Source: Betaproteobacteria bacterium (GTDB lineage Bacteria; Pseudomonadota; Gammaproteobacteria; Burkholderiales; Casimicrobiaceae). From it: DNA of 7,081 nt. The position numbers and the translations under genes were made by a program. This document shows positions 1-5,706 of this stretch, piece by piece. Within the stretch, counting starts at the first letter, position 1, and every line of letters starts with the position of its first letter. A model generated the notes under the pieces. The model had not been told where the DNA came from and did no database searches. It saw only the letters and a list, made by a program, of their open reading frames with translations. The stretch covers positions 1 to 7,081 of the forward strand of contig JANXZT010000065.1 in NCBI GenBank assembly GCA_025355395.1, given 5' to 3'.

Positions 1-120
1 TGTCGGATTCCCGCGTTCGCGGAAATGACGATGTTGGTGAGGGCAAGCCGGTGGCCCGAGTGTCGGATTCCCGCGTTCGCGGAAATGACGATGTTGGTGA
101 TGGCGAGGCCAGTGGCCGGA
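1..120. repeat. 60-bp tandem duplication carrying a palindromic intergenic repeat
   Basis: Two units of 60 bases lie head to tail. The first 40 bases of each (1-40 and 61-100) are identical, and the remaining 20 have diverged by substitutions and a small indel. Each unit contains the imperfect palindrome ATTCCCGCGTTCGCGGAAAT (7-26 and 67-86), which differs by one base from the perfect form further right at 129-148. The unit may continue to the left of the window. It is non-coding in appearance: the open frame across it has no family features. Palindromes of this kind are common between genes in beta- and gammaproteobacteria. Confidence 0.85.
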
Positions 121-126
121 GTCGCC

Positions 127-152
127 GGATTCCCGCGTTCGCGGGAATGACG
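127..152. repeat. Third repeat copy, with a perfect ATTCCC-N8-GGGAAT palindrome
   Basis: GGATTCCCGC...GCGGGAATGACG recurs here 62 bases after the second copy. Its core at 129-148, ATTCCCGCGTTCGCGGGAAT, is a perfect 9-bp stem around a TT centre. The core fits the pattern ATTCCC-N8-GGGAAT known from Neisseria dRS3 elements. That is a pattern match only and not proof of common origin. It lies just upstream of the likely promoter of the next gene and could act as a transcription terminator or insulator for whatever lies to the left, although no T-run follows it. Confidence 0.8.
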
Positions 153-157
153 GAGCT

Positions 158-187
158 TCGGCATCGATCTCGGAAATCCTCGATAAT
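158..187 (+). promoter_or_regulatory. Candidate sigma70-like promoter for the MmgE/PrpD gene run
   Basis: A -10-like hexamer GATAAT at 182-187 matches the TATAAT consensus at five of six positions. An 18-bp spacer separates it from TCGGCA at 158-163, which matches TTGACA at four of six. Transcription would begin near 194, about 24 nt before the ATG at 218, leaving room for the AGGAG ribosome-binding site at 206-210. The layout is sensible, but the -35 box is weak and the call rests on consensus matching alone. Confidence 0.4.
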
Positions 188-217
188 TCACAGCAGCAAT
201 CGTTCAGGAGTTAACGC

Positions 218-1591
218 ATGGCCCATAACACGCGCGTGAGTGCGGATCTCGATGCGCCACCGATCACGCGGATTCTCGCCGATTTCGTGGCGTCCCATCC
301 TTCGCGTGGATGGGACGCCGGCGTTGAGAAAGAGGCGCATCGGACATTCGTGAACTGGGTCGGTTGTGCGATCGGCGCCGCCCGCCATCCGACTGTCGAA
401 GCAGCGCTCGCTGCGGTGCAAGAGCTTATGCCGAGCGCGCAGGCGAGCATCCTTGGCCGGCCGGAACGCGTCGACATGGCAAGTGCCGCATTGCTCAACG
501 GTATTACCTCCCACACGTTCGACTTCGACGACACCCATTTGAAGACGATCATTCATCCGGCAGGCCCCGTGGCGTCGGCCGCGCTGGCGCTTGCCGAGCA
601 CACCGGAGCGACCGGGCGGGAGCTGATCGATGCGCTGGTGCTTGGCATCGACGTCGCATGCCGCGTGGGCAACATGGTCTACCCCGAGCATTACGATCGC
701 GGGTGGCATATCACCGGGTCCACCGGCATGCTCGGAGCGGCGGCCGCATGTGCGCGTCTGTTGCGCCTCGATGCGCAGCGAACCACCATGGCCCTGGGCC
801 TCGCCGCTTCGCAGCCGATCGGCTTTCGTGAGCAGTTCGGGTCGATGACCAAGCCCTTTCATCCCGGCGGCGCCGCGCGAGTGGGGCTTAGCGCAGCGCT
901 GATGGCGAAGCACGGCTTCACATCTTCGCCACGGGCCATCGAAGCAGCACGCGGCATGGCGCAAACGTATTCGACCAAGTGCGCCTGGGACGAGATCACC
1001 GACGCGTTGGGACAACGGTTCGAGATTTCATTCAATACCTACAAACCATTCGCGTGCGGCATCGTGATCCACCCCAGCATCGACGGCTGCGTGCAGCTTC
1101 GCAACGCGCACCGCCTGCAGGCCCAGGACATCGAGCGCATCGACCTCAAGGTGCATCCGCTGGTGCTGGAGCTCACGGGCAAGCGCTCGCCGGGAAGCGG
1201 GCTGGAAGGCAAGTTCAGTGTTTATCACGCATGCGCTGCCGGTATCTTTTTCGGCCAGGCCGGTGAGGCCGAGTTCGCCGATGCCATCGTCACCCGCGCC
1301 GATGTAATGGCGTTGCGCGAACGCATCAACGCAACGATCGACGAGCGCATCGGCGAAGCCTCGGCCGACGTGACGATCACTTGTCGCGACGGTCGCGAGC
1401 TGCACGTTTTTGTCGAGCATGCAATCGGCAGCATCAAGTGCCCGATGAGCGATACCGATCTCGAGCGAAAGTTCCACGGCCTCGTTGATGCAGTCCTCGG
1501 GGCCGCGCAAGCCGACCGCGTCATCCGTGCCTGCACATCGATCGCGGTTGCGCCGGATCTCGGGGCGTTCGCGGCGATGACGCGGCCGTAG
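218..1591 (+). CDS. MmgE/PrpD family protein (2-methylcitrate dehydratase-like)
   Basis: This 457-residue protein is full length for the MmgE/PrpD family, whose characterised members include 2-methylcitrate dehydratase, cis-aconitate decarboxylase and iminodisuccinate epimerase. Visible family blocks are HTFDFDDTH (99-107) followed by HP at 113-114, RGWHITGSTG (161-170), MTKPFHPGGAARVG (210-223), KPFACGIVIHPSID (276-289) and GLEGKFSVYHACA (328-340). By eye, D102, H113, H164, K212 and H285 fall at the places of the active-site residues described for mammalian cis-aconitate decarboxylase, so the enzyme looks intact. The ATG is preceded by AGGAG seven bases upstream. There is no signal peptide, so it should be cytoplasmic. 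The exact reaction is open: the neighbours are a solute receptor and a hydrolase, not the prpB/prpC genes expected beside a true methylcitrate dehydratase. An organic acid with a dehydratable or epimerisable centre is the likeliest substrate class, by inference. Confidence 0.9.
   Translation: MAHNTRVSADLDAPPITRILADFVASHPSRGWDAGVEKEAHRTFVNWVGCAIGAARHPTVEAALAAVQELMPSAQASILGRPERVDMASAALLNGITSHTFDFDDTHLKTIIHPAGPVASAALALAEHTGATGRELIDALVLGIDVACRVGNMVYPEHYDRGWHITGSTGMLGAAAACARLLRLDAQRTTMALGLAASQPIGFREQFGSMTKPFHPGGAARVGLSAALMAKHGFTSSPRAIEAARGMAQTYSTKCAWDEITDALGQRFEISFNTYKPFACGIVIHPSIDGCVQLRNAHRLQAQDIERIDLKVHPLVLELTGKRSPGSGLEGKFSVYHACAAGIFFGQAGEAEFADAIVTRADVMALRERINATIDERIGEASADVTITCRDGRELHVFVEHAIGSIKCPMSDTDLERKFHGLVDAVLGAAQADRVIRACTSIAVAPDLGAFAAMTRP
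289..319. other. Perfect 12-bp inverted repeat inside the MmgE/PrpD coding sequence
   Basis: GGCGTCCCATCC (289-300) is exactly reverse-complementary to GGATGGGACGCC (308-319), with a 7-base loop TTCGCGT between them. It falls in codons 24 to 34, encoding the stretch around ASHPSRGWDAG. The family-conserved N-terminal helix continues on both sides, so this is coding DNA and not a misplaced start. In mRNA it would form a very stable hairpin about 70 nt after the start codon. A role in expression is possible but unproven. Confidence 0.7.
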
Positions 1592-1660
1592 CCGATGGAA
1601 TGGCTTGAACTTTCGACCCCACCGCCGCTCAGGCGACAATACCCCTGTCAGGAGAATTCA

Positions 1661-2644
1661 ATGTCATTTGCCACTTTACGTCGAGCTGTCGTACGCGTGC
1701 TCGGGGCCGTCTCGATCGCGGCGCTGACCCTGCCTGCAATCGCGCAGGACTATCCGAGCCGACCGATCCGCGTGATCGTTCCTTTCTCCCCCGGCGGCGC
1801 GGTCGACGGCCCCATGCGGATCATCGCGCAGGAGCTGTCGAAACGACTCAATCAGCAGGTTGTCATCGACAACAAGCCCGGCGCCGGCGCCACGATCGGC
1901 ACCGAGATCGTCGCCAGGGCCGCGCCGGACGGTTACACGCTGCTGCTCGCTTCCCAGACCAACGCCATCAGCGCGTCGTTGTACAAGAGCCTTACCTACA
2001 ATCCGATCGAGGATTTCGCACCCATTTCGCTTATCGGGCGCGAGCCCGGCGTGCTGGTCGTCAACCCGTCGCTGCCCGTCAAGACTTTCCAGGAATTCGT
2101 CACCTACGTGAGGGAACATCCCGACCAGGTCGATTACGCATCATCAGGCAATGGCAGCGGCCAGCACCTCTTCGCCGCGTTGCTCGCTTCCCGCGTCGGT
2201 CTCAAGATGAATCACGTGCCCTATCGGGGATCCGGCCAGGCGACCACGGATCTCATCGGCGGTCAGGTGCAGATGTCGATCCCCGGCACGGCCGGCATGG
2301 TGGGGCATATCAAGGCAAGCAAGCTGCGCGCACTCGCCGTCACCGGCGCCCATCGCTCGCCGCAACTTCCCGATGTGCCAACCATTATCGAATCAGGCGT
2401 CCCCGGCTTTGAAGCGTACGTCTGGATGGGATTGCTGGCGCCCAAGGGCACGCCTGCGCCGATCATCGAAAAGCTGCAACGCGAAGTGCTGCAGGCGCTT
2501 GCCACCAGCGAGGTGAAGACCTACATGGCTAATGCCGGCATCGAGATCGTCGGATCCACACCCGCTGAATTCGGCACGTTCTTTCGCTCCGAGCGCGATC
2601 TGTGGGCCAAGGTGGTTCGTGACACCGGCGCCAAGATCGATTGA
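1661..2644 (+). CDS. Bug/TctC-family tripartite tricarboxylate transporter substrate-binding protein
   Basis: The 327-residue product is a periplasmic solute receptor of the Bug (TctC) family, which captures carboxylates or related small organic molecules for tripartite tricarboxylate transporters or for signalling. Residues 1-28 form a typical signal peptide with Arg at 7, 8 and 12, a hydrophobic core and an AIA cleavage site before Q29. The mature protein opens with YPSRPIRVIVPFSPGG (31-46), then D49, the usual Bug ligand-contact aspartate region, and later NKPGAGATIGTE (71-82) and ARAAPDGYTLL. The ATG at 1661 is preferred because AGGAG lies six bases upstream and the signal peptide starts there; an ATG at 1595 would add 22 residues with no such character. 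No membrane subunits (TctA/TctB) are in the window, so it is either an orphan receptor or served by proteins encoded elsewhere. It lies 69 nt after the MmgE/PrpD gene and probably binds that pathway's substrate (inference). Confidence 0.93.
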   Translation: MSFATLRRAVVRVLGAVSIAALTLPAIAQDYPSRPIRVIVPFSPGGAVDGPMRIIAQELSKRLNQQVVIDNKPGAGATIGTEIVARAAPDGYTLLLASQTNAISASLYKSLTYNPIEDFAPISLIGREPGVLVVNPSLPVKTFQEFVTYVREHPDQVDYASSGNGSGQHLFAALLASRVGLKMNHVPYRGSGQATTDLIGGQVQMSIPGTAGMVGHIKASKLRALAVTGAHRSPQLPDVPTIIESGVPGFEAYVWMGLLAPKGTPAPIIEKLQREVLQALATSEVKTYMANAGIEIVGSTPAEFGTFFRSERDLWAKVVRDTGAKID

Positions 2645-2684
2645 GTCGCACTGCATCGTCCGACCGCGAACGACAGGAACCGCA

Positions 2685-3617
2685 ATGAGCGCACAAGCTG
2701 CCTCCGCCGCACCGGTGACCGGTGTTGAGCACTGGACCCATAAAGGTGATGTCCGCCTATTTCTGTGGGAGAAATTCGTCGGCTCGCCGGAAGGCAAGCC
2801 CGCCGTGCTGTTCGCGCACGGCTCATCCATGGCCTCGCAGCCGACCTTTGACCTGACGGTGCCGGGCCGTGCCGATTCGTCGGTGATGGACTGGTTCGCG
2901 CAGCGCGGCTTCGTCTGCTGGACCGTCGACATGGAGGGCTATGGGCGCTCGGACAAGAAGCGCGACATCTTTTGCGATATCGCCAATGGGGCCGACGATC
3001 TTGCCGCTGCGACAGATTACATTCTCGGGGCCCGCGGCTGCAGGAGCTTCCTCACTTACGGAATTTCCTCCGGCGCCTTGCGGGCAGCACTATTTGCGCA
3101 GCGGCACCCCGACCGCGTGTCGAAGCTTGCGCTGGATGCCTACGTCTGGACGGGACAGGGTGCGCCGACCCTCGAGCAGCGCCGCAAGAAGTTGCCCGAG
3201 TTCATGGCGAAGAAGCGCCGCCCGATCGACCGCGCGTTCGTGTATTCCATCTTCGAGCGCGATCACCCCGATTGCGCCGAAAAGCGCGTGGTCGACGCCT
3301 TCGCCGACGCCATCCTGGCGCTCGACGACTCCATGCCGAATGGGACATACATCGACATGTGCTCGAAGCTGCCGGTCAACGATCCGGAAAAGATCACGAT
3401 GCCAACCCTTGTTCTGCGCGGCCAGTATGACGGAATCGCGTCCTTCGATGACCTGGTCGAATTCTTCAAGCGGCTCCCCAACCCCGACAAGCAATTCACG
3501 GTGATGGCCGGCATTTCGCACGCGAGCTTCCAGCAAAAGAACTACCTGATGGTCTATCACATCCTGCATGCGTATTTCACGCGTCCGGCGCCGGCGTACG
3601 TCGGCAATGATCACTGA
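2685..3617 (+). CDS. Alpha/beta hydrolase
   Basis: This 310-residue cytoplasmic protein has the alpha/beta-hydrolase fold signature. AHGSS (44-48) supplies the oxyanion-hole HG, and DMEGYGRSDK (82-91) is the conserved strand-loop before the elbow. GISSG (126-130) is a GxSxG nucleophile elbow with S128, D249 in GQYDG is the likely acid, and H279 in GISHASF is the likely base. All three triad residues are present. Residues of about 152-235 look like a helical cap that would set substrate choice. The ATG at 2685 has AGGAA five bases upstream; a longer frame back to 2532 runs inside the preceding receptor gene and lacks support. It follows that gene by 40 nt. An ester, lactone or C-C bond hydrolase acting on the acid imported and processed by its neighbours is a reasonable inference, but the substrate is not identifiable. 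Confidence 0.88.
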   Translation: MSAQAASAAPVTGVEHWTHKGDVRLFLWEKFVGSPEGKPAVLFAHGSSMASQPTFDLTVPGRADSSVMDWFAQRGFVCWTVDMEGYGRSDKKRDIFCDIANGADDLAAATDYILGARGCRSFLTYGISSGALRAALFAQRHPDRVSKLALDAYVWTGQGAPTLEQRRKKLPEFMAKKRRPIDRAFVYSIFERDHPDCAEKRVVDAFADAILALDDSMPNGTYIDMCSKLPVNDPEKITMPTLVLRGQYDGIASFDDLVEFFKRLPNPDKQFTVMAGISHASFQQKNYLMVYHILHAYFTRPAPAYVGNDH

Positions 3618-3666
3618 GCAATGCAGCGACGCACGTTCCTGGCATTTCAACGACCCCCATGGAAAC

Positions 3667-4068
3667 ATGCCCCTCGTAATTCCGCCGGCTGAAGTCGAGT
3701 GGACCGCCATTCGTGCCCAAGGCGCCGGTGGCCAGAACGTCAACAAGGTATCGAGCGCGGTGCAACTGCGTTTCGACATCCGCGCCTCTTCACTCCCCGA
3801 TGCGGTAAAGACGCGCCTCATGGATTTGCGCGACCAGCGCATCACGAGCGACGGCGTGGTCGTGATCAAGGCGCAACGCCATCGCAGCCAGGACCGCAAT
3901 CACGAAGACGCGATGGCCCGATTGCACGTGCTGGTGCAGCGCGCGGCGACGGTCGACCCGCCTCGGCGCCCGACGCGTCCCACCCGGAGCTCGCAACGCC
4001 GGCGTGTGGATCAGAAAGTCCGGCGGGGCAACATCAAGGCAGCGCGCAAACGCGTGGGCGAGGAGTAA
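3667..4068 (+). CDS. arfB: Alternative ribosome-rescue factor ArfB (peptidyl-tRNA hydrolase, YaeJ)
   Basis: ArfB hydrolyses peptidyl-tRNA on ribosomes stalled at the 3' end of non-stop mRNA. From 3667 the product has 133 residues, close to the roughly 140 of E. coli ArfB. TAIRAQGAGGQNVNKVSSA (13-31) holds the catalytic GGQ at 21-23, followed by RFDIRASSLP, a SDGVVVIKAQ strand and RSQDRN. The C-terminal tail from about residue 105 is rich in Arg and Lys (RRPTRPTRSSQRRR), as in the family tail that enters the empty mRNA channel. The length separates it from RF1/RF2, which have codon-reading domains. The start is uncertain: ATG 3667 gives the family-like N-terminus MPLVIPPAEVEW but has only a poor GGA upstream. 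ATG 3607 would add 20 residues and overlap the hydrolase stop by 11 nt, which would suit translational coupling. Its function appears unrelated to the catabolic genes before it. Confidence 0.92.
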   Translation: MPLVIPPAEVEWTAIRAQGAGGQNVNKVSSAVQLRFDIRASSLPDAVKTRLMDLRDQRITSDGVVVIKAQRHRSQDRNHEDAMARLHVLVQRAATVDPPRRPTRPTRSSQRRRVDQKVRRGNIKAARKRVGEE

Positions 4069-4088
4069 GGCAATCGCGCCGCGATGCC
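4069..4088 (+). terminator. Hairpin directly after arfB, possible weak terminator
   Basis: Immediately after the TAA of arfB, GGC-A-ATCGC and GCGATGCC pair as an 8-bp stem with one bulged A and a three-base GCC loop. No clear T-run follows, so intrinsic termination would be weak. Its position at the end of the plus-strand gene run is the main argument for a terminator role. Confidence 0.3.
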
Positions 4089-4109
4089 GGCTAGTGTTGT
4101 GAATCTAAA

Positions 4110-4233
4110 ATGGCTCGTCAGCGCAAGAAATCCCGGCGGTGCCTGCTCCAACGGCCGGAAAACCGCACCGACTGGCAGTGCCTGAAGTTGCGTGACTTGG
4201 CGCGCTATAACCTCCGGAGCGCGCGCCTACTTG
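4110..4233 (+). pseudogene. Probable relic of an ISL3-family transposase
   Basis: A short open frame from ATG 4110 (50 residues to a stop at 4260-4262) reads CLLQRPENRT (11-20), a Q at 23, then KLRDLARYNLRSAR (26-39). From memory, this order resembles an internal segment of ISL3-type (IS204/IS1001/IS1165) transposases, whose pattern is LLK-PENLT, Q, L--LL-YNLR, then RAYLLKE. In the small frame the family RAYL is missing, but it appears in the next frame at 4222-4233, as expected if about two bases were lost in the GCGCGC run near 4221. No further match, DDE residues or terminal inverted repeats are visible, so only a fragment of perhaps 45 residues survives. It lies in the convergent gap between arfB and zwf, a tolerant place for insertion and decay. 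The family match has not been tested by a search. Confidence 0.5.
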
Positions 4234-4266
4234 CATCACGGCACTGGTTCGGTTCGCCTTGAGTCT

Positions 4267-4292
4267 CGTCCCCGCGGCGTGCGCGGCGGACG
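4267..4292. terminator. GC-rich hairpin between convergent arfB and zwf
   Basis: CGTCCCCGCG (4267-4276) pairs with CGCGGCGGACG (4282-4292) across a five-base loop, forming a 10-bp stem with one bulged C. It lies 17 bases past the zwf stop on the minus strand and could serve as a bidirectional barrier between the convergent units. Neither side has a convincing T-run, so this is a structural observation with a tentative role. Confidence 0.28.
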
Positions 4293-4308
4293 GCGGATGC
4301 GCGTTTGC

Positions 4309-5685
4309 TCAAGCCGCGAGCGACGGGTTGTGCCAACCGCCCGGCGGCGTCACCGCCGCGACCTCGGCCGGGCCCCACGTTTGCGGTTCGTACTCGTAGA
4401 CCGGTGTCTTCGTCTGCAATACCGGGTCGACGATCCGCCATGCTTCCTCGACGTAGTCCTCGCGCGCGAACAGCGTCTGGTCGCCGTGCATCGCGTCGCC
4501 CAATACGCGCTCGTAAGCGTCCATCTCGCGGGCACGCGGATGCCGGCTCGCGATCATCTCGGCGGGAACGCCGACGCGCTCGTCGCCGGGCGAGAGCACC
4601 ATCATCCCCATCGCGATGGTCACGTCGGGGCTGATGCGCAAGCGCACGTAATTGGGCCGTTCGTTGGACGCCATGTAGACCGTCGGCGGGCGCCGCAGAC
4701 GGACCATGACTTCGGTGCAGGTCACCGGCAGATTCTTGCCGGCGCGAATGAAAAACGGGACGCCTTGCCAGCGCCACGAATTGATCTGCAGGCGCAACGC
4801 GGCAAATGTCTCCATCTTCGAATCCGTGGCCACGCCCGGCTCCGATCGATACCCGCGAAACTGGCCGCGCACGATGCTGCTCGCATCGAGGGTCGCAATC
4901 GCCTTCAGGACCTTCACCTTTTCGTCGCGGATCGATTCGCTGTCGGTGCGCACCGGCGGCTCCATCGCGAGATTGGCGAGGACCTGGAACAGGTGATTCT
5001 GAATCACGTCGCGCGTGGTGCCCGTCGCGTCGTAGAAGGCGCCCCGGCCCTGCACGCCGAAGTCCTCGGCCATCGTGATCTGCACGCTCTCGACGTGATT
5101 GCGATTCCAGAACGGGTCGAGGAACGCGTTGGCGAACCGGAAATACAGCATGTTGTGCACCGGCCCCTTGCCGAGATAGTGGTCGATGCGGAAGATGCGC
5201 GTCTCGTCGAACGTAGCGAGCAGGATGCCGTTGAGGTCGCGCGCGGACACGAGATCGTGACCGAATGGCTTTTCGACGATGACGCGCGCGCCTTGCGTGC
5301 ACCCGCTTATCGAAAGCTGCTCGACCACCGCGCCGAACGCCGACGGCGGAATCGCGAGGTAATGCGCCGGTCGTTGTGCCGCGCCGAGTTCCTTGCGCAG
5401 CGCCTGGAACGTCGCGACATCGGCGTAGTCGCCATCGATGTAGCGGAGCAGGCCGCACAGGCGGGTGAATGCGGCGGGGTCGAGCCCGCCGTGCTTTTCC
5501 AGGCTGTCCTTCGCCCGCGTCCGGAACTGGTCGAGGTTCCAGCCCGCCTTGGCCACGCCGATGACCGGTACGTTGAGGTTGCCGCGCTTCAGCATCGCCT
5601 GCAGTGACGGAAAGATTTTCTTGTAGGCGAGATCCCCGGTCGCGCCGAAGAACACCAGCGCATCGGAAGGAATTTTGGTCACCAC
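4309..5685 (-). CDS. zwf: Glucose-6-phosphate dehydrogenase
   Basis: Zwf oxidises glucose 6-phosphate to 6-phosphogluconolactone in the cytoplasm, the entry step of the oxidative pentose phosphate and Entner-Doudoroff routes. The product has 458 residues, slightly short of the usual 480-500 but complete in domain order. The nucleotide-binding motif GATGDLAYKK is at 14-23 and EKPFG at 138-142. The substrate and active-site block RIDHYLGK (166-173) holds D168, H169 and K173. DVIQNHL holds H231, exactly 63 residues after D168 as in the Leuconostoc enzyme, and FFIRAGKNLP is at 311-320. The position that is Arg in the NADP-selecting GVGR motif of E. coli is Lys (GVAK, K46), so NADP preference is plausible but not certain. 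The start appears to be GTG at 5685-5683, followed at once by a second GTG at 5682; only a weak purine stretch precedes them. It lies 21 nt after gnd and is probably co-transcribed with it. Confidence 0.95.
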   Translation of the reverse strand: MVTKIPSDALVFFGATGDLAYKKIFPSLQAMLKRGNLNVPVIGVAKAGWNLDQFRTRAKDSLEKHGGLDPAAFTRLCGLLRYIDGDYADVATFQALRKELGAAQRPAHYLAIPPSAFGAVVEQLSISGCTQGARVIVEKPFGHDLVSARDLNGILLATFDETRIFRIDHYLGKGPVHNMLYFRFANAFLDPFWNRNHVESVQITMAEDFGVQGRGAFYDATGTTRDVIQNHLFQVLANLAMEPPVRTDSESIRDEKVKVLKAIATLDASSIVRGQFRGYRSEPGVATDSKMETFAALRLQINSWRWQGVPFFIRAGKNLPVTCTEVMVRLRRPPTVYMASNERPNYVRLRISPDVTIAMGMMVLSPGDERVGVPAEMIASRHPRAREMDAYERVLGDAMHGDQTLFAREDYVEEAWRIVDPVLQTKTPVYEYEPQTWGPAEVAAVTPPGGWHNPSLAA

Positions 5686-5706
5686 GACGTTTCGCTTCGG
5701 ATGCGG

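Noticed and set aside
1..152. CRISPR array
   Set aside because: The 60-bp periodicity comes from a tandem duplication in which the would-be spacers are also similar. There are only three palindromes, and no cas genes are present.
188..1015. 275-residue minus-strand open frame opposite the MmgE/PrpD gene
   Set aside because: The plus-strand protein shows every family block in order; the antisense frame has none and is an artefact of GC-rich codon use.
1595..1660. Upstream ATG of the Bug receptor gene
   Set aside because: It would add 22 residues before a good signal peptide and has no ribosome-binding site, whereas ATG 1661 follows AGGAG at ideal spacing.
2532..2684. Longer N-terminus for the alpha/beta hydrolase
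   Set aside because: The extension lies within the end of the receptor gene and its spacer, has no hydrolase-like sequence, and ATG 2685 has its own AGGAA site.
3090..3899. 269-residue minus-strand frame overlapping the hydrolase and arfB
   Set aside because: It covers parts of two real genes on the opposite strand and shows no recognisable motif.
4192..5607. 471-residue plus-strand open frame antisense to zwf
   Set aside because: It lies opposite zwf, with His- and Arg-rich low-complexity composition. Its first codons overlap the transposase relic, but the rest shows no protein family.
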